Positions 1 through 8,300 of a stretch of DNA of 21,579 bases are shown piece by piece. Origin of the DNA: DATGMB01 sp035293845 (GTDB lineage Bacteria > Acidobacteriota > Terriglobia > Bryobacterales > Bryobacteraceae); assembly GCA_035293845.1 (NCBI GenBank), contig DATGMB010000174.1, positions 1 to 21,579 on the forward strand, given 5' to 3'. Made by a program: the position numbers and the translations under genes. The number at the start of each line of letters is the position of its first letter. Positions within the stretch are counted from its first letter, which is position 1. A model generated the notes under the pieces. It saw nothing but the letters and a program-made list of their open reading frames with translations. It was not told the origin of the DNA and made no database searches.

Positions 1-1820
1 ATCAAGTCCTTCAGGCGGCCGTGGCCGTGCGCGCCCATGACGATCAGATCGGGCCGCACCTCGCCGGCGTAGCGCACGATCTCGCGCTTGGGCGAGGAGG
101 AATGAAAGATCGCCGTCTCGACCGTCACTCCCTCGGCGCGCAGGGACTCCGCCAGGCCCGCGAGGTACTGTTCGCCGGCTTCGACTTCGGCCGTGGACGA
201 CTCGGGGCCGTAGACGCGGCTGGTCACGTCCTCTTCGACGTGGACCAGGAAGAGCGTGGCGCCGTGCAGACGGGCCATGGAGGCGGCATGGCTGACGGCC
301 AGCCGGTCGAGCGCGGTGTGGTCGAGCGGCACCAGGATGCGGCGGTAGACCGGCGGCTGGGGTTCCGGCGCCGGAGCGGCCGCGCCCAGGGGCGGCTCCT
401 CCGGCCGGGCAGCCGCGGCCGGGGCGCGGCGGAAGGTCATCCATGCGAGCAATCCGAGCAGAGCCAGCGAGGCCGGCACCGCGACGAGCCACACCAGAGG
501 CTTCCAGCGGCCGGCGTGGGCGAGACCGTCGCCGATCGCCTGCACGGCGAGGAGCGTGTTCAGCGCGATCACCACCGCGGCCGTCAGCCATGCCAGCAGT
601 TTCACCCAGCCGCGATTGGCAAACTGGCCCATACGCGCGGGGTCGCTGGTGAACCGGATCAGCGGCACGATGGCAAACGGCAGTTGCATGCTGATGATGG
701 CCTGGCTCAGCAGCAGCAGGCCGAGGGTGGAGCCGTCGCCGGCGATGTAGATGGTGAGCGCCGCGGGGACGATGGCGATGGCGCGCGTCACCAGCCGCCG
801 CAGCCACGGCTGCATGCGGAAGTTCAGGAATCCTTCCATCACGACCTGGCCCGCCAGCGTTCCCGTGAGGGTCGACGACTGGCCGGAACACAGCAGCGCG
901 ATGGCGAAGAGGATGCCCGCGGCGCCCGTCCCGAGCAGCGGCACGAGCAGCACGTGCGCCTGCTGGATTTCCGTGACTACAATGCCGCGCTTGAAAAAGA
1001 CGGCAGCAGCCAGCACCAGGATGGCGGCGTTCACGAGCAGCGCGCCGTTCAGTGCGACGACGGAATCGAACAGGTTGAAACGCGCCGCGGCGCGCTTATC
1101 GCGGTCGGTGTGGCCGATATTGCGCGTCTGCACCAGCGCCGAGTGCAGGTACATGTTGTGCGGCATCACCGTGGCGCCGAGGATGGTGACCGCCAGATAC
1201 AGACTGCCCGCATCGAGCCGCGGCACGAGGCCGGTGAGCATCTCCGTGACCGACGGCCTCGCCCAGAGGATCTCGATGCCGAAGCAGACGGCCATGACGG
1301 TGATCAGGGCCAGCACGAAGGCTTCGATGGTGCGAATGCCGAAGCTCTGGAACCAGAGCAGCAGCAGGGTATCGGCGGCAGTGAGCAGAACGCCGGCAAG
1401 CAGGGGAATGTGGAAGAGCAGATGGAGGCCAATCGCGGCGCCGAGCACCTCCGCCAGGTCGCAGGCGGCGATGGCGATCTCGCAGAGAATCCAGAGCGCG
1501 ATATTGACGCGGCGCGGATAGGTTTCCCGGCAGGCCTGCGCCAAGTCGCGCCCCGAGACGATGCCGAGCCGGGCGCTCAGGGTCTGGAGCAGGATGGCCA
1601 TGGCATTCGACATGACCAGGACCCACAGCAGTTTGTAGCCGAAGCGGGCGCCGCCCTCGAGATCCGTGGCCCAGTTGCCCGGGTCCATGTAGCCGACGCT
1701 GACGAGGTAGGCCGGCCCGGCGAACGCGAACATGCGCCGCCAGAAAGACACCTGCCCGGTGCGGACGCTCGAATGCACTTCGGCGAGCGACCGCCCCGTC
1801 CCGACCTGTTCCGGCGTCAT
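1..1820 (-). CDS. mntH: Nramp-family Mn2+/Fe2+ transporter fused to a C-terminal universal stress (UspA) domain; 3' end outside window
   Basis: This gene encodes an inner-membrane, proton-coupled divalent-metal importer (Mn2+/Fe2+) with a cytoplasmic nucleotide-binding-type domain at its C-terminus. The translated start MTPEQVGTGRSLAEVHSS leads into the Nramp metal-site motif DPGN (residues 46-49, in YMDPGNWATDLEGG). The second Nramp signature MPHNMYLHSALVQ begins at residue 219. Many hydrophobic helices follow to about residue 470. After an Ala/Pro-rich linker, a UspA fold begins near residue 492 (RRILVPLDHTALDRLAV) and reaches its G-x2-G nucleotide-binding loop (GAHGHG) just before the window edge. 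At least 606 residues are present, against about 400-450 for a plain MntH. The ATG at 1820 is the first start and has no Shine-Dalgarno sequence. A palindrome touches it, so the mRNA may be leaderless. The dehydrogenase gene ends 52 nt upstream on the same strand. The transporter call is firm; the choice between Mn and Fe is inference. Confidence 0.93.
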   Translation of the reverse strand, partial: MTPEQVGTGRSLAEVHSSVRTGQVSFWRRMFAFAGPAYLVSVGYMDPGNWATDLEGGARFGYKLLWVLVMSNAMAILLQTLSARLGIVSGRDLAQACRETYPRRVNIALWILCEIAIAACDLAEVLGAAIGLHLLFHIPLLAGVLLTAADTLLLLWFQSFGIRTIEAFVLALITVMAVCFGIEILWARPSVTEMLTGLVPRLDAGSLYLAVTILGATVMPHNMYLHSALVQTRNIGHTDRDKRAAARFNLFDSVVALNGALLVNAAILVLAAAVFFKRGIVVTEIQQAHVLLVPLLGTGAAGILFAIALLCSGQSSTLTGTLAGQVVMEGFLNFRMQPWLRRLVTRAIAIVPAALTIYIAGDGSTLGLLLLSQAIISMQLPFAIVPLIRFTSDPARMGQFANRGWVKLLAWLTAAVVIALNTLLAVQAIGDGLAHAGRWKPLVWLVAVPASLALLGLLAWMTFRRAPAAAARPEEPPLGAAAPAPEPQPPVYRRILVPLDHTALDRLAVSHAASMARLHGATLFLVHVEEDVTSRVYGPESSTAEVEAGEQYLAGLAESLRAEGVTVETAIFHSSSPKREIVRYAGEVRPDLIVMGAHGHGRLKDL

Positions 1821-1855
1821 ACTTAACTGTAGTTAAGTCCGCCGGGGGAAGTCAA
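1821..1855 (-). promoter_or_regulatory. Candidate promoter with palindromic metalloregulator operator for the Nramp gene
   Basis: A perfect inverted repeat ACTTAACT-GT-AGTTAAGT occupies 1821-1838, immediately before the ATG at 1820. On the minus strand there is a -35-like TTGACT (1855-1850), an 18-nt spacer, and a -10-like TACAGT (1831-1826) lying inside the palindrome. This places +1 at about the A of the ATG. The half-site TTAACT/AGTTAA resembles DtxR/MntR-type operators (the SloR/ScaR group), which suggests Mn- or Fe-dependent repression of the importer. The palindrome is seen directly. The regulator identity and the leaderless reading are inference. Confidence 0.6.
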
Positions 1856-1872
1856 CGGGCAGAATGCCCGAG

Positions 1873-3081
1873 CTATGCGGCGGGCACCAGTTCGACCTTG
1901 AGCCAGCCCGGCTGCCGCTGGTCGAAGGCTTTGTACGCCTCGATCGCGCCGGTGAGAGGCTCGATCTCGCTCAGGATGGCGGTGGGTTCGAAGACGCCGG
2001 CGCGGACCATTTCGAGCAGCCGCGGGGCGTACTTGCGGTGGTTGCAGTTGCCGGCCTTCACGGTGAGGTTTTTCATCATGGCCTGGCCGATGGGGAAGCG
2101 GCGAGCGGTCTCGGGGTAGACCCCGATGATGGACAGGCGGCCGGCCTTGGCGAGCGCGTCGACTGCCCATTCCAGCGCCTCGGAGGGCGCGTCGCCGGGA
2201 ACCCAGTTGCCGCGATCGGGATGGGTCTCGGGGGCGATGGAGCGGACTTCCGCGAGCCGTTCGTCGAGGCGGCCGGCCTCCGCGGCGGCGCGCGGACCGC
2301 CGTGGGGCGCCTCGGCGTCGACGCCCACGGCATCGATGGCGCGGTCGACGCCGATGCCGCCGGTGAACTCGCGGATGCGCTCGACGGGATCCACCGCGTT
2401 GAAGTCGATGATTTCGGCGCCCTGCGCGCGGGCCATTTCCAGGCGATCGGGCACGGTGTCGACGGCCAAGACGCGGCCGGCGCCGAAGTGGTACGCGCTG
2501 GCGATGGCGAACTGGCCGACGGGACCGCAGCCGAACACGGCGACGGTGTGGCCGGCGTGGATATCGGCGAGATCGGCGCCGAAGTAGCCGGTGGGAAAGA
2601 TGTCCGAGAGGAGGATGGCCTGATCGTCGCCCACTTCTTCGGGCAGCCGGAGCATGCCGACATTGGCAAAGGGGACGCGGACGAGCTCGGCTTGCATTCC
2701 ATCGATGGCGCCGGAGCTCTCGGGACCGCCGAAGAAGGCGGTGCTCTTGCCGTTGGGGTTGGCGTTATCGCACTGCGAATAGTAGCCGGCGCGGCAGTAG
2801 GAGCAGTAGCCGCAGGCGATGGTGGAGAGGAGCAGGACGCGATCGCCGGGCGCGAAATTGGTCACGGCGGAGCCGCAGGCTTCCACGATGCCGACGCCTT
2901 CGTGCCCGAGGATGGTGCCGGGCTTCATGCCGGTCAGAGTGCCGCGGATCATGTGGAGATCGGTGCCGCAGATGGCGGAGGCGGTGAGGCGCACGATGGC
3001 GTCGGTGGGTTGCTGGAGCCTGGGTTCGGGGACATCTTCCAGACGGATGTCGCCGATCGCATGAAATACCACGGCTTTCAT
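1873..3081 (-). CDS. Zinc-dependent alcohol dehydrogenase, glutathione-independent formaldehyde dehydrogenase-like
   Basis: A 402-aa medium-chain (MDR) dehydrogenase, cytoplasmic, that oxidises an alcohol or an aldehyde hydrate with NAD(P)+. Catalytic zinc ligands are visible at C38 (AICGTDLH) and H60-E61 (GHEGVG). Four structural-zinc cysteines lie at C90, C93, C96 and C104 (CGYCSYC...C). The Rossmann glycine motif GCGPVGQ spans residues 184-190, and the acidic D208 at the end of the next strand favours NAD+. A longer segment at about 255-310 before the return strand (GRLSIIGVYPE) is typical of the FdhA-like subgroup of threonine-dehydrogenase-related enzymes rather than of simple ADHs. The ATG at 3081 is supported by a GGAGG five nucleotides upstream; the open frame extends further upstream but that part does not look coding. 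The gene points the same way as the Nramp gene and diverges from a small membrane protein. The exact substrate cannot be read from the sequence. Confidence 0.9.
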   Translation of the reverse strand: MKAVVFHAIGDIRLEDVPEPRLQQPTDAIVRLTASAICGTDLHMIRGTLTGMKPGTILGHEGVGIVEACGSAVTNFAPGDRVLLLSTIACGYCSYCRAGYYSQCDNANPNGKSTAFFGGPESSGAIDGMQAELVRVPFANVGMLRLPEEVGDDQAILLSDIFPTGYFGADLADIHAGHTVAVFGCGPVGQFAIASAYHFGAGRVLAVDTVPDRLEMARAQGAEIIDFNAVDPVERIREFTGGIGVDRAIDAVGVDAEAPHGGPRAAAEAGRLDERLAEVRSIAPETHPDRGNWVPGDAPSEALEWAVDALAKAGRLSIIGVYPETARRFPIGQAMMKNLTVKAGNCNHRKYAPRLLEMVRAGVFEPTAILSEIEPLTGAIEAYKAFDQRQPGWLKVELVPAA

Positions 3082-3230
3082 AGAGACCTCCCGGGCGGAT
3101 TGCGGCCCTACGACTAGCGTAGTGGGACCAGGCGCGCGCGAAGGGTGCGGGAGCGCCGTATCCGTGCGGGGATCGGGATTGGGCTCTCTCTGGAATCGGG
3201 ATTGCAGACGGCTGCCCCGGAGGGCTTGCC

Positions 3231-3449
3231 ATGTGGGACGGCGGCTCGGGTTACTGGGGCTGGGGATGGTGGTTCTGGCTGTTCTGGGCCGCCGTCGCCT
3301 TCCTGTGCTTGTGGGTGTTCGCCACCGCCGGCCGGGCCGCCCGGGAGCTGCCGCCGGAGGAGCAGATCCTGCGGGAGCGGTACGCGCGCGGCGAGATCGG
3401 CCGGGAGGAATTCGCGGAGCGGCTGCGGGAACTGCGGCGCGCGGCCTAA
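3231..3449 (+). CDS. Small membrane protein with SHOCT domain
   Basis: A 72-aa protein. Its N-terminal half is a Trp/Gly-rich membrane segment (about residues 4-33, WGWGWWFWLFWAAVAFLCL). It is followed by a cytosolic charged helix pair, ILRERYARGEIGREEFAERL (about residues 46-65), which is a clear SHOCT (short C-terminal) motif: helix, R-Y-A-x-G-E-I, then E-E-(F/Y). SHOCT domains are thought to mediate oligomerisation or quality control of small membrane proteins; no specific role can be assigned here. The ATG has a GGAGGG about 7 nt upstream. It diverges from the dehydrogenase gene with 149 bp between the two starts. Confidence 0.85.
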   Translation: MWDGGSGYWGWGWWFWLFWAAVAFLCLWVFATAGRAARELPPEEQILRERYARGEIGREEFAERLRELRRAA

Positions 3450-3459
3450 GGTCCGTTAG

Positions 3460-3510
3460 TCCTGGAACTACCCCGGGGTAAATAGGTTCTGGAACCACCC
3501 CCAGGTAAAC
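3460..3510. repeat. Two imperfect 24-bp direct repeats containing GGAAC(T/C)ACCCC and GTAAA
   Basis: Two copies, at 3460-3483 and 3487-3510, are 27 bp apart and share the pattern T(C/T)CTGGAAC(T/C)ACCCC(..)GGTAAA. The first contains a perfect 12-bp palindrome TACCCCGGGGTA (3469-3480). The junction holds GGTTC-TG-GAACC (3485-3496), a 5-bp inverted repeat. They fill the 66-bp gap between the SHOCT gene stop and the zinc-finger gene ATG at 3516, so they are well placed to be a binding site or a dispersed intergenic repeat. Confidence 0.6.
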
Positions 3511-3515
3511 TGCTG

Positions 3516-3767
3516 ATGGCCGCCCCGGACGCAATCGGCTATTTTAAATCTGTGCGCCACTTAACAGAAGCGGCCCTGGAAGAATACGCGCTCGGGAGGG
3601 GTTCGCGCCCGCAGCGCGAACGGGTCGAGGAGCACGTCGAGCGCTGCGCGGAATGCCGGGAACGGCTTCAGGTGGAGATCGGGATCGCGGCGCTGGTGAA
3701 GACCGCGGCCGCGAAGATTGCGCGGCCGGGAAGCCGCGCCCGGCGGAAGAACAGCGCGAAACCGTAA
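3516..3767 (+). CDS. Small putative zinc-finger (anti-sigma-like) protein
   Basis: An 83-aa soluble protein. The sequence HLTEAALEEYALGR (about residues 15-28), followed by VEEHVERCAECRERL with H40-x3-C44-x2-C47, is the zinc-binding helix-loop of the anti-sigma zinc-finger family (ZAS-like, zf-HC2). The C-terminus is basic (KIARPGSRARRKN) and has no transmembrane segment, unlike most anti-sigma factors. No sigma factor gene is adjacent, so it may be an orphan adaptor rather than a true anti-sigma. The start is the only ATG before the motif; an AGGT lies 10-13 nt upstream, which is a weak ribosome site. Two direct repeats sit just upstream of the start. Confidence 0.75.
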   Translation: MAAPDAIGYFKSVRHLTEAALEEYALGRGSRPQRERVEEHVERCAECRERLQVEIGIAALVKTAAAKIARPGSRARRKNSAKP

Positions 3768-3779
3768 CGGGCGGGTGCA

Positions 3780-3801
3780 ACAGGTCTCATTGGGAACCTG
3801 T
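3780..3801. terminator. Hairpin between convergent genes, possible bidirectional terminator
   Basis: An inverted repeat ACAGGT (3780-3785) / ACCTGT (3796-3801) with a 10-nt loop lies just after the stop of the zinc-finger gene and overlaps the stop of the convergent small gene. There is no T-run on either strand, so intrinsic termination would be weak. Confidence 0.35.
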
Positions 3802-4050
3802 CCGTGGCCGCCCAGCCTCTTCCCGAACCTTCAGCCACTCCGGATCGCAGCCGTGATTGCGGCAGTGGCGTTCGATTTCGATGCGCAGGTTATCCACGTG
3901 CGCCCTTACCTCCTGCGCGCGCTCGATCGCCTCGCACGCGGACGAGCCCCCTAGCATCATGGACTCCACGGCGCACGTATACTCACGCAGCAACCGATTG
4001 TACTCGTCCCACAGGCGATCCCGCTCCGGGCACATCCGCCGCACACTCAT
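3787..4050 (-). CDS. Small helical protein of unknown function
   Basis: I do not recognise this family. The 87-aa product (MSVRRMCPERDRLWDEYNRL...) is rich in charged residues and Leu/Ile/Ala spaced as in amphipathic helices (about residues 6-30 and 38-62). It contains five cysteines (C7, C26, C39, C63, C68), the last two as C-RNHG-C. The residue pattern is protein-like, whereas the longer open frame that extends upstream to 4866 looks like the shadow of the opposite gene. Start choice is uncertain: ATG 4050, ATG 4035 (MCPERD...) and ATG 4098 (MHQHNYRLG...) are all in frame, and none has a good ribosome site. The 4098 start would overlap the divergent gene's start. It converges on the zinc-finger gene with 19 bp between them. 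Confidence 0.6.
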   Translation of the reverse strand: MSVRRMCPERDRLWDEYNRLLREYTCAVESMMLGGSSACEAIERAQEVRAHVDNLRIEIERHCRNHGCDPEWLKVREEAGRPRTGSQ

Positions 4051-4092
4051 AGCGTAACGCCGCCAGGCGCGTCCCAAGCGATAATTGTGCTG

Positions 4093-5022
4093 ATGCATTC
4101 GACGCTGCGGGCCCGCTACATTCTTTCCGTACCGGAGCGCGCGGTGCGCTCGCTCGCGGCGGTTTCGGGCGGGCTGCTGCGGGAAATCGGGACGGTAGCG
4201 CTGCCGGCCAGCGTGCGGCGGACGGCGCTGTACCGCACGATGGTCGAGGTGACGCTGCGGTTCCTGATCGAGGAGGTCGGCCGGGTGGACGGCATCTACC
4301 CGGCAGATGAGGCATCGGGCGAGCATCTGGCGCGCAATTTCCTGCTGCAGCGCGGCGCGGGGCACGGCATCGAACTGCTCGGCATTCTGACGTTCGCGGC
4401 ATCGCCGGTATGGGTGCTGGCGGCGCTGGCGGATGTGGCGGGCGGCAGCCGGACGCTGCTGCACGAGATTTCGGCGGCTCTGGCGGAGGAAGGGCTGCTC
4501 GAAGGGCAGTTCGAGACGACCGAGCAAGTGCTCGAAGGACTGGAGCGGACGTCCGGCCAACTGGCGTCCATGCTGAACCTGCCGCCGGTGGACGTGGCGG
4601 GGCTGCGGCGCGAGTGGCAGCGGCTCGTGGAGGAGGCGCGGGCGATTCCACCGAAGAACCGGCCTTCGCTCGAAGCGGTGGAGAAGGTCTGGCGCCGGAT
4701 GGAGGAGGCAGCGCGCGAGCAGGGGCGTTCGGTTTTTGCGATGTCGTCGCTGGTGGCGGTGTCTTCGGTGACGAAGCTGCCGGTGAACATGCTCCGGCTT
4801 TCCCGCGCGGCCCGTTCGGCGGCGGCGCGCACGGGACGGGTGCTGGGCGAAAACATTCTCGACCATTACCTGCAGACGCTGGCGGAGATCTCGCGCCAGG
4901 GCTTCGCGGCCTATTGGAGCGCGGAATTCCGGCCGTACCTGCGCGGCGCCGCCGAGCAGTTCGCGCCGGAGCGGCCGACGCTGACCGAGCGGCTGCTGGT
5001 GCGCCGGCGCCGCGAGGATTGA
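4093..5022 (+). CDS. Conserved-looking protein of unknown function
   Basis: I cannot assign a family. The protein is 309 aa from ATG 4093; an in-frame GTG at 4087 is the alternative start. It has a moderately hydrophobic region around residues 92-119 (GIELLGILTFAASPVWVLAAL), which could be one membrane-associated hairpin. A charged helical middle follows (about 120-225, many E/R/L, e.g. GLRREWQRLVEEARAIPP), then a second mildly hydrophobic patch FAMSSLVAVSSVTKLP near 226-241. The C-terminus is basic (ERLLVRRRRED). There is no signal peptide. It diverges from the 87-aa gene with almost no intergenic space and converges on the DUF2277 gene with 9 bp between stops. Frame length and codon bias support a real gene; function is unknown. 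Confidence 0.75.
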   Translation: MHSTLRARYILSVPERAVRSLAAVSGGLLREIGTVALPASVRRTALYRTMVEVTLRFLIEEVGRVDGIYPADEASGEHLARNFLLQRGAGHGIELLGILTFAASPVWVLAALADVAGGSRTLLHEISAALAEEGLLEGQFETTEQVLEGLERTSGQLASMLNLPPVDVAGLRREWQRLVEEARAIPPKNRPSLEAVEKVWRRMEEAAREQGRSVFAMSSLVAVSSVTKLPVNMLRLSRAARSAAARTGRVLGENILDHYLQTLAEISRQGFAAYWSAEFRPYLRGAAEQFAPERPTLTERLLVRRRRED

Positions 5023-5031
5023 AGCCGGCGG

Positions 5032-5316
5032 TTACGCGCGCGGGAGCGCGTCCTCAAACCGCCGGGCGGCGCGCGCTTTGGCCTTGGCTGCCTCTTCCGC
5101 GCGATTCTTCGGCGGGGCGCTGGTCTGCAGCGAACCGAGCAGGCGGGCGCAGGCGGCATCGATCTCATCGACCGCGGCAAAGAACGCCGCCTGGTTCGCC
5201 TGCGACGGCTTGTGGAAGCCCGAGATCTTGCGGACGAACTGCAGCGACGCGGCGTGAATCTCTTCCGGAGTGACGGGCGGATCGAAATGGAATAGCGGCT
5301 TAATGCTGCGGCACAT
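5032..5316 (-). CDS. DUF2277 family protein
   Basis: A 94-aa protein opening MCRSIKPLFHFDPPVTPEEI and continuing AASLQFVRKISGFHKPSQ. This is the diagnostic start of the DUF2277 family (M-C-R-x-I-K-x-L-x-x-F-x-P-P, then A-(A/S)-x-Q-(F/Y)-V-R-K-x-S-G). The rest is an Ala-rich helix, including LLGSLQTSAPPKNRAEEAAKA, also typical of the family. The function of the family is unknown; members are soluble and small. The conserved N-terminus fixes ATG 5316 as the start. A TAGAAT box lies on the same strand at 5330-5325, only 8 nt before the ATG, so the message would be almost leaderless; I see no clear -35. It diverges from the mannosidase gene (67 bp between starts). Confidence 0.9.
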   Translation of the reverse strand: MCRSIKPLFHFDPPVTPEEIHAASLQFVRKISGFHKPSQANQAAFFAAVDEIDAACARLLGSLQTSAPPKNRAEEAAKAKARAARRFEDALPRA

Positions 5317-5383
5317 CGCTAACGATTCTAAACGAAGCGGCGCGGCGCATGCGCTGCGGCGTCCACGCGCTACTCTATTCTGC

Positions 5384-8300
5384 ATGGAGCGAATTCCCCA
5401 GCTGGCTCTCGCGGCGTCCTTATTCCTGGCGCTTCTACCCCGTCTCGATTCACAGACCATGAAGGCTCCGGATATCAGCCGGGAGCCGACCCTCTACGTG
5501 GTTCCGTACGCGCACCTGGACACGCAATGGCGCTGGGAGTTTCCGCAATCGATCAGCGAATATCTGCTCAAGACGATGCGGGTGAACTTCGATTACATCG
5601 AAAAATACCCGCATTACGTGTTCAACTGGACGGGCGCGAACCGCTACCGGCTGATGAAGGAATACTTCCCGGCCGATTACGAGAAGGTGAAGCACTACGT
5701 GGCGAAGGGGAACTGGTTCCCGGCGGGCTCGTCCATGGAAGAGGGCGACGTGAACCTGCCGAACGCGGAGGGGATCATCCGCCAGATTCTGTACGGCAAC
5801 ACGTATTTCCGCAAGGAATTCGGCAAGGCCAGCGCGGAATACATGCTGCCGGACTGCTTCGGCTTTCCGGCCTCGCTGCCCTCGATCCTGGCCCATGCGG
5901 GCGTGAAGGGCTTTTCCACGCGGAAGCTCAACGCCGCCTGGCAGCCCGCGCCCAAGGTGGGCGGCCCGGATTCGCCGGAGCAGACGCCGGAGGGTATTCC
6001 GTTCAACGTGGGGGTGTGGGTCGGGCCGGACGGCCGGAGCGTGATCGCGGCGCTCAATCCGGGCAGCTATAGCGCGGGAATTCGCGGAGACCTGAGCAAG
6101 ACGCCGCCTCCGCCGCCGCCGGCCGCGGCCAACGCGCAGGGCGGGCGCTTCGGCGGGCGCGGCCCGCGCGAGGAGGACTGGGTCAAGCGCATCGGAATCG
6201 ACGGCAAGCTGACGGGCGTTTATGCCGATTACCATTACATCGGCACGGGAGACATCGGCGGCGCGGTCGACGAGCAGTCCGTCAAGCTGCTGGAGGCGAT
6301 GGTCACGAAGAGCGAGGCGGCGATCCCGCCGCCGGGATTCGGCTTCGGCCGCGGAGGACGGGGCGGGCAGGCGGCCGATGCGCCGCCGCCGGCTCCCAAT
6401 CCGCCGGTCAAGATGGGGGACGGGCCGGTGCACGTGATCTCGGCCACGGCTGACCAGATGTTCCTCGACATCACGCCGGAGATGACTTCGCGCATGCCGC
6501 GCTACCAGGGCGACCTGGAGTTGATCAACCACTCGGCGGGCTCGCTGACGTCGGAGGCGTATCACAAGCGCTGGAACCGAAAGAACGAGATTCTGGCGGA
6601 TGCGGCGGAGAAGGCGTCCGTCGCGGCGGAGTGGCTGGGCGGGCGGCCGTATCCGCGCGAGCGGCTGAACGGCGCCTGGACGCTCGTGATGGGCGGCCAC
6701 TTCCACGATACCGCCGCGGGCACAGCCACGCCGCGGGCCTACGAATTCGCGCAGAACGACGACATCATCGCGATGAACCAGTTCGCCGGCGTGCTGACGA
6801 GCGCGACCGAGGCGGTCGTCTCCGGGATGAACACGCAGGCGCGCGGCACGGCGCTCGTGGTGTACAACTCGCTGAACATTCCGCGGGAGGATCTGGTGGA
6901 AGCGGCGGTAGCGCTGCCGGCGGGAACGAAGGCCGTGCGGGTGACGGGTCCGGACGGCCGGGAGGTTCCGGCGCAGCTCGAAGGCCCGGAGAAGCTCGTG
7001 TTCGTGGCCAAGGCACCGGCGGCCGGTTATGCCGTTTACGACGTGCAGCCCGCGGCGGCGGCCGGCGCGAGCACGCTGAAAGTGAAGCAGTCGTCCCTCG
7101 AAAACGCGCGCTACCGGGTGGCGATCGACGCCAACGGCGATGTATCGAGCATCTTCGATAAGCGCCTGAACCGCGAGCTGCTCTCGGCGCCGGTGCGCCT
7201 GGCGATTTCCGAGGATTCTCCGCGGCAGTGGCCGGCGTGGAACATGGATTTCGACCAGGAGCAGGCAGCGCCGCGCGCGTTCGTGAGCGGGCCGGCGCAG
7301 ATCAAGATCGTCGAAAACGGGCCGGCGCGCGTGGCTGTGGAAGTCACCCGTGAAACCGAAGGCTCGCGGCTCGTGCAGACGGTGCGGCTGGCGGCGGGCG
7401 ACGCGGGCAACCGCGTGGAATTCGCCGATGCGATCGATTGGAAGGCGCTTTCGGCGAACGTGAAGGCCGTGTTTCCGCTGGCCGCCGCCAATCGCATGGC
7501 CACGTACAACTGGGATATCGGCACCGTCGAGCGGCCGACCGCGGAAGAGCGGCAGTTCGAAGTGGCTTCCCACCAATGGATCGATCTGACGGATGAAAGC
7601 GGCGCATACGGCGCGACCATCCTCACGGACGTGAAGAACGGGTCGGACAAGCGAGACGACCACACGCTGCGGCTCACGTTGATCCGCACGCCGGGCTTTC
7701 CGGGCGGGCGGCGCGGCGGCTATAGCGACCAGCTCAACCAGGATTGGGGCCATCACGAGATCGTCTACGGCATCGCGGGGCACGCCGGCGGCTGGCGCGA
7801 GGCACAGACGGACTGGCAGGGCTACCGCCTGAACAGCCCGCTGATCGCCTTCGAGACCACCGGGCACGCCGGCCCGCTGGGTAAGACGTTCTCGCTGGTC
7901 GCGGTGAGTAATCCGCGCATTCGGGTGATGGCGTTAAAGAAAGCCGAGCTTTCCGATGAAGTGATTCTGCGGATGGTGGAGATGGACGGCAAGCCGGCGC
8001 CGGACGTTCGGGTGAAGTTCGCGGGTGCGATTACGGCGGCGCGCGAAGTGAACGGGCAGGAGCTGCCGGTGGGCGCGGCCACCGTGGACAAGGGCGAGCT
8101 CGTGACCTCGTTCGGCGCCTATCAGCCGCGAACGTTCGCGCTCAAGCTGGGCGCGCCGCCCGCGAAGGTGGCGGCCGTGCGCTCGCAGCCGGTGGCGCTG
8201 AGCTACGACCTGGCGGCCGCGAGCAACGACGATACGAAATCGATCGGCGGCTTCGACGCGAAGGGCAATGCCTTGCCCGCGGAGATGCTGCCCGCGGAGC

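Noticed and set aside
21..1826. Long open frame on the plus strand opposite the Nramp gene
   Set aside because: Its product is rich in Arg, Gly, His, Gln and Asp with no family motif, while the minus strand gives clear Nramp and UspA signatures. It is a high-GC antisense shadow.
3172..3204. Ten-base direct repeat ATCGGGATTG (3172-3181 and 3195-3204) upstream of the SHOCT gene
   Set aside because: Short and isolated. It could be a regulator site, but nothing else supports it.
3464..3510. GGAAC...GTAAA read as an ECF sigma promoter
   Set aside because: The spacing between GGAAC and GTAAA is about 10 nt, far below the 16-17 nt expected, so it is reported only as a repeat.
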